This document shows, one piece after another, positions 43,754 through 52,597 of a stretch of DNA of 64,000 nt. The stretch covers positions 62,001 through 126,000 of the forward strand of contig NZ_SEWF01000005.1 in the NCBI RefSeq assembly GCF_004168285.1, given 5' to 3'. Position numbers and translations under genes: made by a program. Under the pieces are notes generated by a model. It was not told the origin of the DNA, searched no databases, and saw only the letters and a list, made by a program, of their open reading frames with translations. Source of the DNA: Emticicia agri. Lineage in GTDB: Bacteria > Bacteroidota > Bacteroidia > Cytophagales > Spirosomataceae. Position 1 is the first letter of the stretch; every line of letters begins with the position of its first letter.

Positions 43754-44791
43754 ATGAAGGACTCACAGGCAATTTTACAGTTTAGTCAGGATATATTACA
43801 GAAAGCAGGATTAGATAAAGAGAAGGCTTTTCATACAGCCGATATATTGTTAGAGGGAGAGTTATTAGGGCATCGTACACATGGTCTGCAACTCTTACCT
43901 GCTTATGTGGCCGAACTGGAAAAGGATTGTATGACTAAAACAGGAGAAGCCAGACTGCTCAACGATATGGGAGCTGTTTTGGCTTTAGATGGAAATTATC
44001 TGCCCGGTCCGTGGTTAGTCAACAAAGCCATTGAAGAAGCCTGCAAAAGAGCCTTACAATACGGAACTTGTATTATTACCATCCAAAAATCACATCATAT
44101 TGCCTGTCTGGCTGCTTATTTAGAAAAAGTAGCCCGACAAGGCTTTATGATTTTACTGGCCTGCTCTGACCCTCGCAACAAAACAGTTGCACCTTTTGGT
44201 GGACTTACCCCTACTTATAGTCCCGACCCATTGGCAGTAGGTATTCCGACAGAATCAGACCCCATCATGATTGACGTGAGTATGTCCACAACCTCCAATG
44301 GTCTGGTAGCTCGTTCGCATCGGAATCAGGAGAAACTACCTCATGACTGGCTTTTAGATAACCAGGGAAATGTAAGCAACGACCCTGCTACTTTTTTTGC
44401 TACTCCTCCCGGTTCAATACTCCCATTAGGTGGCTTGGATAGCGGTTACAAAGGTTTTGGCTTAGGTCTCATGGTAGAGGCATTGACAAGTGCTTTAGGT
44501 GGACATGGCAGGTCAGATATGCCTACCCTCTGGGGAGCTTCGGTGTATTTACAGATTATTAGTCCACAGGGTTTTGCAGGAGAAGAGGCCTTTAAAAGAG
44601 AAACAGAATATTTCAAGAATCAATGCCTGAACTCAGAACCTATTCATGCTGACAAACCTGTAAGAATGCCCGGAGCAAGAGGTTTAGAACTAAAACAACA
44701 ACAATTGGCAAACGGAGTAAACTTACTCCCGGAGACCACAAAGGCATTGCAGGAATTAGGCGAAAAGTATGGATTTCATTTGAAAGAATGA
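43754..44791 (+). CDS. Ldh2-family malate/L-lactate/ureidoglycolate-type dehydrogenase
   Basis: 345 residues. Family features: HTADILLEGELLGHRTHGLQLLP (conserved Arg-Thr-His), IITIQKSHHIACLAAYLE with catalytic His, TYSPDPLAVGIPTE, and DSGYKGFGLGLMVEAL. Members use NAD(P) to oxidise 2-hydroxyacids. Here the family's usual Asn-Pro in the cofactor region reads SPDPLAVGIP. It is translationally close to the isomerase gene (two bases apart), but has no signal peptide, so one enzyme is predicted periplasmic and the other cytoplasmic. Confidence 0.88.
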   Translation: MKDSQAILQFSQDILQKAGLDKEKAFHTADILLEGELLGHRTHGLQLLPAYVAELEKDCMTKTGEARLLNDMGAVLALDGNYLPGPWLVNKAIEEACKRALQYGTCIITIQKSHHIACLAAYLEKVARQGFMILLACSDPRNKTVAPFGGLTPTYSPDPLAVGIPTESDPIMIDVSMSTTSNGLVARSHRNQEKLPHDWLLDNQGNVSNDPATFFATPPGSILPLGGLDSGYKGFGLGLMVEALTSALGGHGRSDMPTLWGASVYLQIISPQGFAGEEAFKRETEYFKNQCLNSEPIHADKPVRMPGARGLELKQQQLANGVNLLPETTKALQELGEKYGFHLKE

Positions 44792-44957
44792 TTTCAGGAA
44801 TCGGGAATTTTTTCTACAAAAAAAAAAGCATAAATAGAAATTTAGTTTTCATATTTTCACTTTGTGGAAGTAATACCCCAATATTAAATAATCTCTGAAA
44901 GGTCTGATTTTTTCTATCGTATATACATGATATTATAAACCACAAAATTTATACGAT

Positions 44958-45077
44958 ATGAATAATTTATTACGAGGATTATTAGCAGGCTACGGCGCAA
45001 AAAAATTAGGAGGAGGTTGCTTCGGCACTATTATTGTTTTTATTATTATATGGGTCATTTTAGGGCAATGCAGCTGA
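44958..45077 (+). CDS. 39-residue Gly-rich small membrane protein
   Basis: MNNLLRGLLAGYGAKKLGGG is followed by a hydrophobic segment (CFGTIIVFIIIWVILGQCS). A Gly-rich, Lys-containing head and single membrane helix recall a small protein seen in several Bacteroidota, but no name is established. It stands alone in a 534-base gap and has its own strong terminator at 45102, which supports a real transcript. The rest of that gap (44792-44957 and 45144-45325) shows nothing else. Confidence 0.65.
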   Translation: MNNLLRGLLAGYGAKKLGGGCFGTIIVFIIIWVILGQCS

Positions 45078-45101
45078 AATAGCACACAGGTATTTTATAG
45101 C

Positions 45102-45143
45102 AAGGTTCATTTCTATCATGGTAGAAGTGAACCTTTATTTTTA
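45102..45143 (+). terminator. Rho-independent terminator of the small membrane protein gene
   Basis: AAGGTTCATTTCTA (45102-45115) pairs with TAGAAGTGAACCTT (45122-45135) with one mismatch, followed by TATTTTTA. Confidence 0.85.
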
Positions 45144-45325
45144 TACTCTTCCCTATTAAAAAGTCAGTTATTTTGCTGAAATGAAATCAGCATACAAACC
45201 ATTTCTTCATTAAATCCGTTATTCTATCAGAGCAGGCTTCTTTGGCCTTTCTGCCATTTATAAGAAATGATGAAGGCAGATTTCTGACGTACCCTCAAAC
45301 CAAGAAAATTAGCAGTTTACGCATT

Positions 45326-46846
45326 ATGGGATTCGACAAAAACTTATTAAAAATCAAAACATTGGGTGAACTGAAAGCAAGCAATTATCGCCCGAAATCC
45401 ATTAAACAAGAACTTCGAGACAACTTAATCGAGAAACTTAAAAATAAAGAAGCGGTTTTCCCCGGCATCTGGGGTTATGAAGATACCGTTATTCCTGATG
45501 TGGAAAAAGCCATCTTATCCATGCACCACATCAACCTGTTGGGTCTTCGTGGACAGGCCAAAACCCGTATTGCCCGCCTGATGGTGAACCTGTTAGACGA
45601 ATACGTAGCTGTGGTTGAAGGCTCTGAACTGAACGATGACCCTCTGGCACCACTATCACGATATGCCAAAGACCTGATTGCCGAAAAAGGTGATGCAACC
45701 CCTATCAGTTGGCTATCTCGCACCGAACGCTATAATGAGAAACTGGCAACCCCAGATGTGTCCATTGCCGATTTGATTGGTGATGTTGACCCTATTAAAG
45801 CTGCCACTTTAAAACTGCCTTACTCTGACGAGCGAGTAATTCACTTCGGAATGATTCCACGCTCACACCGTTGTATTTTTGTAATTAATGAGTTACCTGA
45901 CTTACAGGCCCGTATTCAGGTATCACTATTCAATATTTTACAGGAAGGAGATATTCAGATTCGTGGCTTTAAGTTAAGGATTCCTTTAGATATTCAGTTC
46001 GTATTTACGGCTAACCCGGAAGACTATACCAATCGTGGGAGTATCGTAACTCCATTGAAAGACCGTATTGATAGCCAGATTGTTACTCATTATCCGAAAT
46101 CGATTGAAATTGGACGCAGAATTACCGAACAGGAGGCTATTATTAAAAACGAGCAGAAGAAAATTGAGGTAAACGATATACTGAAAGATCTGATTGAACA
46201 AATTGCCGTAGAAGCCCGCCAGAGTGAATATGTAGATGCGAAAAGTGGAGTTTCGGCTCGTATGACAATTTCAGCTTATGAAAACCTGTTGAGTTCTGCC
46301 GAAAGACGCTCTTTGATTAACGGAGAAAAGAATGTAAATGCACGGGTATCTGACATTTACGGAGCCATAGCGGCTATCAATGGTAAAATTGAGTTGGTCT
46401 ATGAAGGTGAGGTTGAAGGTCCGGTATATGTAGCCCAAAGCCTGATTGGTAAAGCCATGCGTACAGAATTTTTGAAGTATTTTCCGAATCCGGAGACTTT
46501 GAAGAAAAAGAAATCAGGCAAAAATCCTTTTCAGCAGGTATCAACCTGGTTTGGAGAAGGAAATGTAATTGATTTTCTGAACGACCTTACCGACCGTGAA
46601 TATAAAGCCCGGTTAAAAACCATTGATGGATTAGAAGAATTAGTAGAAAACTTCCATCCAAGGCTCAATGAAAGCGATAAGCTATTTATGATGGAATTTG
46701 CCCTACACGGCTTAGCCGAATATTCATTAATCAGCAAACAGGCACTCGATACAGGCTTACAATTCAAAGACCTGCTCGACAGTATGTTTGACCCCAACAA
46801 GATGAAGTTTGATGAGGATGATGATGAGGATTTCAAGAGGTTTTGA
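45326..46846 (+). CDS. MoxR/magnesium-chelatase-like AAA+ ATPase
   Basis: 506 residues from ATG 45326; an earlier in-frame TTG at 45242 has no conserved text. Walker A is the variant LLGLRGQAKTRIARL (about residue 75), followed by SIADLIGDVDPIKA, the Walker B region RCIFVINELPDLQARIQVSLFNILQEGD, TANPEDYTNRGSIVTPLKDRI and the sensor-2-like region GVSARMTISAYENLL. Asn replaces the usual Asp-Glu Asp in Walker B (FVINE). The C-terminus is acidic (DEDDDEDF). Such ATPases usually work with a VWA-domain partner, which is absent here. The AAA core resembles bacterial ChlI-type proteins; chlorophyll synthesis is not implied. Confidence 0.88.
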   Translation: MGFDKNLLKIKTLGELKASNYRPKSIKQELRDNLIEKLKNKEAVFPGIWGYEDTVIPDVEKAILSMHHINLLGLRGQAKTRIARLMVNLLDEYVAVVEGSELNDDPLAPLSRYAKDLIAEKGDATPISWLSRTERYNEKLATPDVSIADLIGDVDPIKAATLKLPYSDERVIHFGMIPRSHRCIFVINELPDLQARIQVSLFNILQEGDIQIRGFKLRIPLDIQFVFTANPEDYTNRGSIVTPLKDRIDSQIVTHYPKSIEIGRRITEQEAIIKNEQKKIEVNDILKDLIEQIAVEARQSEYVDAKSGVSARMTISAYENLLSSAERRSLINGEKNVNARVSDIYGAIAAINGKIELVYEGEVEGPVYVAQSLIGKAMRTEFLKYFPNPETLKKKKSGKNPFQQVSTWFGEGNVIDFLNDLTDREYKARLKTIDGLEELVENFHPRLNESDKLFMMEFALHGLAEYSLISKQALDTGLQFKDLLDSMFDPNKMKFDEDDDEDFKRF

Positions 46847-46855
46847 TTGATAACG

Positions 46856-46889
46856 AAAGAGGCTCATTTTTGAAGTGAGCCTCTTTTTT
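46856..46889. terminator. Terminator between ATPase gene and valS
   Basis: AAAGAGGCTCA (46856-46866) pairs with TGAGCCTCTTT (46876-46886), followed by TTT. Likely bidirectional. Confidence 0.85.
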
Positions 46890-46912
46890 ATTACAATTTT
46901 CCCTTAAAATAT

Positions 46913-49543
46913 CTACCCCAACTTCGCCAAAGCCTCTTCCAGAGCCTTAATCTTAGCCTCTGCATCGGCTAATTTCTGGCGTTCTTTTTCTATGATTTCA
47001 GGCTTGGCATTTTGTACAAAACGCTCGTTGCTCAACTTTGCTTCTGTTGATTTTTTGAATCCTGAAGTATAATCCAGTTCTTTAGTAAGATTAGCCTTCT
47101 CGGTTTCTACATCAACATTAGAACCTAAATCAATCATAAACTCATCACCTTTAATAACAAAACTGATACCTTCGGCTTTATCATCAACATACTGTATGGC
47201 CGAAATATTAGCTAATTTCTGAATTAATCCTGCCAATGCTTCGTAGCGTGCTTTATTGGTTGCTTTAATCGCCAATGGCAAGGCTTCTTTAGGAGAAATC
47301 TGTTTGGCATTGCGGGTATTCCGGACATTGGAAACGATTTCAGATAAAATCTCGAAATCACCCAATATCTCTTCATCGATTGCTCCTACCGTCGGGAATG
47401 GGGCAATACAGATAGAATCGTTAGCTTTTCTTGTTTTGATATTCTGCCAGATTTCTTCCGTAATAAATGGCATCCACGGATGAGCCAATCGCATTAACGC
47501 ATCAAATATTTCAAGCGTTGCTTCGTAGGTTTGCTTGTCTATTGGCAAGCTCTTTCCGTCCACATACGCTGGCTTAATCATTTCAAGGTATTGCGAACAG
47601 AAATCATCCCAGATAAGTGTATAGGTGCTCATCAAAGCATCTGACATTCTGAATTTGTTATAATGGTCAAGTGTTTCAGCCAATACCTTGTTAAATTTCG
47701 ATTGAAACCATAGAACCGCCTTAGCAGAAGCCGGATTCTGGCCTATAGTTTCTGAAACCTCCCACCCTTCTACCAATCTGAAAGCATTCCAGATTTTATT
47801 ATTAAAGTTTCTACCCTGCTCAATCAACTTTTCATCGTACAACAAATCGTTTCCGGCAGGAGAACTGAATAACATACCCGTACGCACACTATCGGCACCA
47901 TATTGTGCAATCAAATCAAGTGGATCAGGTGAGTTACCCAATTGTTTTGACATCTTACGACCTTGCTTGTCTCTTACAATACCCGTCAGATATACATTCT
48001 TAAACGGATAATTGCCCCGGTACTCATAGCCTGCAATAATCATACGTGCCACCCAGAAGAATAATATCTCAGGGGCTGTTACCAAATCATTGGTCGGATA
48101 GTAATACTTAATATCTTCATTATCAGGATTTTTGAAAGCATCAAAAACCGACATCGGCCATAACCATGAGCTAAACCATGTATCTAATACGTCTTCGTCT
48201 TGTGTAAGGTCATGCTCGCTCAGGGCAAAAAGCTGGTATTTGTTACGGGCAATTTTCAAGGCTTCTTTCTTATTGGCCGCTACAATACAGGTACCATCTG
48301 GCATATAAAAAGCCGGAATACGGTGCCCCCACCAAAGCTGACGGCTGATACACCAGTCTCTTACGTTCTCCATCCAGTACTTATAGGTATTCTTGAATTT
48401 AGGCGGAATAAACTGAATGGTATCGTCCATTACATTTTTCAAAGCAGGTTCAGATAAATCTTTCATTTTCATAAACCACTGCAATGAAACTTTCGGCTCA
48501 ATAACCGCACCTGTACGCTCAGATGTACCCACGTTCGATTTATAATCTTCTACCTTTACCAGATTGCCCGACTCTTCAAGCATTTTAATAATTTTCTTGC
48601 GCGCGACAAAACGGTCTTCTCCGACTAAAATCTGTGCTTTTTCGTTCAGTTTTCCATCATCAGTCAGAATATCAATTACAGCCAGGCCGTGTTTCTGTCC
48701 TAAAGTATAGTCGTTTTGGTCGTGGGCAGGTGTTACTTTTAAAGCACCTGTACCAAAATCCACAGTTACGTACTCATCAGCAATAATCTTTACTTCACGA
48801 TTAATGAGTGGAATCCGTACTTTTTTGCCAATCAAATCCTGATAACGTTCATCAGCCGGGTTTACACAGATAGCACTATCGGCCATAATGGTTTCAGGGC
48901 GAACGGTAGCAATGGTTACGCTTCCTTCATCGCCATCATAACGGATATAAACCAGTTTCTGCTGTATATCTTTCATGATTACCTCTTCGTCTGAAACCGT
49001 AGTTTTAGCCTGAGGATCCCAGTTTACCATTCTGTAACCACGATATATCTCGCCTTTGTTGTATAAATCAACAAAAACCTCAATAACCGCATCATACAGA
49101 TTAGGTTCCATCGTAAAGCGGGTACGGTCCCAATCGCAGGAAGCACCTAACTTACGTAATTGCTGCAAAATGATTCCGCCATACTTCTCAGTCCACTCCC
49201 AGCAATATTTCAAAAACTCCTCACGGGTTAAATCGCTTTTGTTGATTCCCTTTTCTTTTAGCATAGCAACTACCTTAGCCTCCGTTGCAATCGACGCATG
49301 GTCTGTACCCGGTACCCACAATGCCTCTTTACCTTCCATTCTTGCCTTGCGTGTCAATACGTCTTGTATGGTATTATTCAGCATATGTCCCATATGTAAA
49401 ACACCTGTTACATTGGGTGGCGGAATCACGATGCAATAAGGTTCTTTGTCAGGATTCGGTGTAGACTTAAAGTACTTGTTATCAGTCCAGTACTGATACC
49501 ATTTGTCTTCGATTTCTTTCGGATTGTAGGTTTTGCTTATCAT
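46913..49543 (-). CDS. valS: Valyl-tRNA synthetase
   Basis: 876 residues. Class I signature HMGHM in PPPNVTGVLHMGHM (residue about 44), KMSKQLGNSPDPLD for the KMSKS loop, GTDHASIATEAKV near the N-terminus, and the editing region TVRPETIMADSAICVNP. The C-terminal coiled-coil (KLSNERFVQNAKPEIIEKERQKLADAEAKIKALEEALAKL) is the tRNA-binding arm of ValRS. It charges tRNA-Val. Monocistronic and convergent with the AAA+ gene. Confidence 0.98.
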   Translation of the reverse strand: MISKTYNPKEIEDKWYQYWTDNKYFKSTPNPDKEPYCIVIPPPNVTGVLHMGHMLNNTIQDVLTRKARMEGKEALWVPGTDHASIATEAKVVAMLKEKGINKSDLTREEFLKYCWEWTEKYGGIILQQLRKLGASCDWDRTRFTMEPNLYDAVIEVFVDLYNKGEIYRGYRMVNWDPQAKTTVSDEEVIMKDIQQKLVYIRYDGDEGSVTIATVRPETIMADSAICVNPADERYQDLIGKKVRIPLINREVKIIADEYVTVDFGTGALKVTPAHDQNDYTLGQKHGLAVIDILTDDGKLNEKAQILVGEDRFVARKKIIKMLEESGNLVKVEDYKSNVGTSERTGAVIEPKVSLQWFMKMKDLSEPALKNVMDDTIQFIPPKFKNTYKYWMENVRDWCISRQLWWGHRIPAFYMPDGTCIVAANKKEALKIARNKYQLFALSEHDLTQDEDVLDTWFSSWLWPMSVFDAFKNPDNEDIKYYYPTNDLVTAPEILFFWVARMIIAGYEYRGNYPFKNVYLTGIVRDKQGRKMSKQLGNSPDPLDLIAQYGADSVRTGMLFSSPAGNDLLYDEKLIEQGRNFNNKIWNAFRLVEGWEVSETIGQNPASAKAVLWFQSKFNKVLAETLDHYNKFRMSDALMSTYTLIWDDFCSQYLEMIKPAYVDGKSLPIDKQTYEATLEIFDALMRLAHPWMPFITEEIWQNIKTRKANDSICIAPFPTVGAIDEEILGDFEILSEIVSNVRNTRNAKQISPKEALPLAIKATNKARYEALAGLIQKLANISAIQYVDDKAEGISFVIKGDEFMIDLGSNVDVETEKANLTKELDYTSGFKKSTEAKLSNERFVQNAKPEIIEKERQKLADAEAKIKALEEALAKLG

Positions 49544-49669
49544 GCTTATCTGGTGTCCGTCATGAACGAACTATCGTTTGTGTATGTGAAGGCAGTTAAA
49601 TTGATTTTTCACAATAAGATATTCTTTACATTATCTTATTTGTAAAATAAAATCCTAAAGACGTTTACC

Positions 49670-49698
49670 GTAGAGACAGGGCAATGCCCTGTCTCTAC
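49670..49698. repeat. Perfect 29-base palindrome of the GTAGAGAC family
   Basis: GTAGAGACAGGGCA, one base, then its exact reverse complement TGCCCTGTCTCTAC. It shares the GTAGAGAC start with the two palindromes at 8220-8345 and probably belongs to the same REP-like family. Confidence 0.75.
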
Positions 49699-49810
49699 CA
49701 GATCTGCCTTTTGGTGAATATTTATTTGTAAAAAATAATTAAAACTACCTTTACCTCTAAAAGGAGTGCAAAATTACGATTTTTTTAGTGAATTTATGCT
49801 TTGCACGTAT

Positions 49811-49849
49811 ATAAAAAACCTGCAAATCTGTAAGCCAGACCTGCAGGTT
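49811..49849 (-). terminator. Terminator of the DUF2807 lipoprotein gene
   Basis: AACCTGCA (49817-49824) pairs with TGCAGGTT (49842-49849); on the minus strand the stem is followed by TTTTTTAT. Confidence 0.75.
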
Positions 49850-49880
49850 GAGTCAGGGTTGAATATTTAAAATCTATGGA

Positions 49881-50600
49881 TTAATTGGCATCAACAATTC
49901 TACCTGAGCCCGAAATACGATGATTGATTCTTGGGTCGCCTCTGAACCATACGGTTCCGCTACCTGAAATAATTACATCAAGGTTATAGTAGGCAGTAGT
50001 TTCACAACGGCCTGAGCCATTGATGTCAACATCGGCATTATCTGTACGCAAGCCGAAAGACTCAATTTTTCCGCTTCCTGTTATAGTATAAATGGCATTT
50101 TTAGTATCTCCTTCCAAAAAAATCAAGCCCGAACTGCTCAATTCTGCATCGACATCATTTTTCATATCAACAGCAACATCTATCAAACCACTTCCCGATA
50201 ATCTCAAATTAATACTTTTGCCATAAATTTTGTTATCGCTGATAACTCTACCACTACTATTAACTTCAATGCTATAAATATCAGGGGTTTGAATCCAGAT
50301 TTTGACTTTTTTACTGGTGTACCAGCCGCCATTGCTATCTAAAATTAAAGTATTGCCACTGATACGTGTAATAATACGAGGAATAATATTACTCTCTGCT
50401 TCTATCTGAATATCTCTGGCCGGGCCTTGGGTCAGAATAACCTCGGCAGCAAAATCCAGTTCGATGCGATTAAAATAGCCGGCACGACGGTACTCGGTTT
50501 CAATGATACCACTACCTGTATCTTCGTAGAATACATTACAAGAAGATAATCCTACCACTCCCAACAGGATTATGCCGATAAAAATGAATGTGCGTTTCAT
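49881..50600 (-). CDS. Head GIN domain (DUF2807) lipoprotein
   Basis: 239 residues. Signal peptide with lipobox LSSC (IGIILLGVVGLSSCN), so the mature protein is anchored at Cys near residue 21. The DUF2807 right-handed beta-helix follows, with repeated strands ending in SGSG or NSSG (VNSSGRVISD, RLSGSGLIDV, ITGSGKIESF, INGSGRCETT, ISGSGTVWFRG, ISGSGRIVDA). The family is annotated as a putative auto-transporter adhesin head, but no transporter domain is present. The protein is probably on the outer membrane surface or in the periplasm. Confidence 0.92.
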   Translation of the reverse strand: MKRTFIFIGIILLGVVGLSSCNVFYEDTGSGIIETEYRRAGYFNRIELDFAAEVILTQGPARDIQIEAESNIIPRIITRISGNTLILDSNGGWYTSKKVKIWIQTPDIYSIEVNSSGRVISDNKIYGKSINLRLSGSGLIDVAVDMKNDVDAELSSSGLIFLEGDTKNAIYTITGSGKIESFGLRTDNADVDINGSGRCETTAYYNLDVIISGSGTVWFRGDPRINHRISGSGRIVDAN

Positions 50601-50747
50601 AGTAATACGATATTTAGCTTTTTCTAAGTTTTTTTTGTCTTTAACTATTAGATGCTATATGTTTGCATAAAGTTGTCTGACAATTTGTTAATAACATGTT
50701 AAGGACAATTCAACACGATTTTTCCCTTATCTCAGCAATAGAAAAAA

Positions 50748-51662
50748 ATGAAAACACTTTGGGGTATAGACCTTGGCGGCACCAAAATAGAAGGCATTGT
50801 AATGAATGCCGATACCAACGAAATATTATTAAGAAAAAGAATTCCGACAGAGGCGGCTAAAGGTTATGAGCATATTGTCAGTCAGATTGCCCGGCTGATT
50901 GATATGATAAAAGATGAAACCAAACTTACTCCAACGGCAGTAGGTTTTAGTACGCCCGGTGCTTTAGACCCTACTACGCAAACCATGAAAAACTGCAATA
51001 CTACTTGTATGAATGGTCAGCGTATGAAAGAAGACATTGAAAAGGCCATTGGTGTACCGATTGAAATTGCCAACGATGCCAACTGCTTTGCATTGGCCGA
51101 AGCTACTATGGGTATTGTGAAAGATTTAGTTCCTGACGCAAAGGTGGTCTTTGGTGTGATTATGGGTACAGGTGTTGGCGGAGGTGTGGTAATAAATGGA
51201 CAAGTGTTAAACGGCAGACATGGTATTGGTGGCGAATGGGGTCATAATGTATTGGAAGACGATGGGTATGAGTGCTATTGTGGTAAAAGAGGTTGTAATG
51301 AAACCGTCTTTTCAGGGCCATCATTGCAGCGTTATTATGAGAAATTAAGCGGTAAATCGCTGACTATGAAAGAAATTTACCAGAATTATAAAGAAGGTAA
51401 CGACCCTTATGCCACAGCTACTCTTAAATATTTAACCAAATCTTTCGGAAAGGCTATTTCTTATATTACCAATGTAATTGACCCTGATGCGATTGTGATT
51501 GGTGGCGGTGTTGGAAATATTGACGAAATATACACTGAAGGACCAGAAGAACTGAAGAATTATATATTTAACAGCCGTGTAGTAGAAACACCATTTCTGA
51601 AACCTAAGTTAGGGGATAGTGCCGGGGTTTTTGGTGCCGCAGAATTAGTAAGAGGATATTAA
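50748..51662 (+). CDS. ROK-family sugar kinase (glucokinase/fructokinase-like)
   Basis: 304 residues. ATP site GIDLGGTKIEGIV at residues 5-17, the ROK zinc motif ECYCGKRGCNETVFSGP (about residues 177-193), FGVIMGTGVGGGVVINGQVLNGRHGIGGEWGH and DAIVIGGGVGN. The sugar specificity is open. It is a lone gene, divergent from the DUF2807 lipoprotein gene and followed by a terminator, convergent with DUF805 genes. Confidence 0.93.
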   Translation: MKTLWGIDLGGTKIEGIVMNADTNEILLRKRIPTEAAKGYEHIVSQIARLIDMIKDETKLTPTAVGFSTPGALDPTTQTMKNCNTTCMNGQRMKEDIEKAIGVPIEIANDANCFALAEATMGIVKDLVPDAKVVFGVIMGTGVGGGVVINGQVLNGRHGIGGEWGHNVLEDDGYECYCGKRGCNETVFSGPSLQRYYEKLSGKSLTMKEIYQNYKEGNDPYATATLKYLTKSFGKAISYITNVIDPDAIVIGGGVGNIDEIYTEGPEELKNYIFNSRVVETPFLKPKLGDSAGVFGAAELVRGY

Positions 51663-51679
51663 GAGATATTCTATAATAA

Positions 51680-51708
51680 GAGAGAGGTATCCGAATGGTA
51701 CCTCTCTC
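51680..51708. terminator. Hairpin between ROK kinase and DUF805 genes
   Basis: GAGAGAGGTA (51680-51689) and TACCTCTCTC (51699-51708) form a perfect 10-bp stem with 9-base loop. Confidence 0.75.
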
Positions 51709-51714
51709 GTTTAT

Positions 51715-52095
51715 TTATGAGTCTAATGATTTGCCTATTTCATTAATCTGGTCATCGTAACTGGTTTCGTTTCCAACACCTTTTGGATTTAATCCATATT
51801 GATTTTCACCAGCCTCTCCATCCTGAAAAAGCATCCATAAAACATAAAAGGGTATCAGCTGATACCAACCACTATTCCCTAAATCATGGCAACGTTTAGC
51901 ACCTTGTGCCCAACTAAACCAAAACATAGGAATATATGAAATAAGTAAAATAATAAGATACAATTCAGTATTACCCATTGTCATAAACATAATGAACAGA
52001 TTGAATATGGTGCTTATTCCCCAAAGAATAATGCAGGAAAGACCATATTCTGTTCTTCTGATTCGGCCATTAAATGAAAAAGGTGCTTTAAACAT
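51715..52095 (-). CDS. DUF805 membrane protein, copy 1
   Basis: 126 residues when started at [18 protein letters not shown], the start that lines up with its paralogue; the longer frame from 52122 adds nine poor residues. Three or four membrane segments and the DUF805 stretch [36 protein letters not shown]. The C-terminus ([15 protein letters not shown]) is nearly identical to the next gene. DUF805 proteins are inner-membrane proteins of unknown role. Tandem duplicate of the gene at 52220-52576. Confidence 0.88.
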   Translation of the reverse strand: [126 protein letters not shown]

Positions 52096-52219
52096 ATTTA
52101 CCTGTATTACTCCAGCACGCAACAGCTATAGTTTGCTATTTATCTGCCTGGCATAATTCTATTATTATCAATTGGTTTTGCTCTAAAGATGCTTATCAGC
52201 TATGCAGTTCTGCGTTTGA

Positions 52220-52576
52220 TTATGATTCTAAAGATTTCCCTATCTGACTAATCTGGTCTTCGTAGCTTGCCTCATTACCAACACCTTTCGGGTTTAAACC
52301 ATACTGATTTTCTCCCGGCTCACTGTTCTGAAAAAGCATCCAGAGGGCATAAAAAGGTATTAGCTGATACCAGCCGTTTCTATCTAAATCATGACAACGT
52401 TTAGCACCCTGGGCAAGCATAAACCACATCAGTGGAAGAAACAACACAAAGAATATGACTCCTGAACCTGTCTGCAATACAGTTAGGATACAATAAACAA
52501 CAATATAAATAATGTAGCTTAAGCCATATTCAGTTCTTCTGATTCGGCCATCGAAAGAAAAAGGTGCTTTGAACAT
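52220..52576 (-). CDS. DUF805 membrane protein, copy 2
   Basis: 118 residues starting [20 protein letters not shown]. It shares both ends with copy 1 ([64 protein letters not shown]), while the membrane segments between residues 20 and 60 have diverged. The pair is a recent tandem duplication. It starts 21 bases after the DUF58 gene stop on the same strand, so it could be read from that operon. Confidence 0.88.
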   Translation of the reverse strand: [118 protein letters not shown]

Positions 52577-52597
52577 ACAAGTATAAGTTTAGGTTAA

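Larger units (their letters stand above)
49544..49880. other. 337-base region upstream of valS with a repeat and a terminator
   Basis: Contains the perfect palindrome at 49670-49698 and the terminator of the DUF2807 lipoprotein gene at 49811-49849. The valS promoter must lie here on the minus strand, but I could not identify a clear -7 element. Confidence 0.6.

Noticed and set aside
45326-46846. Chlorophyll-type magnesium chelatase subunit
   Set aside because: The AAA core is similar, but no ChlD/ChlH or bacteriochlorophyll genes are nearby and the length and acidic tail differ.
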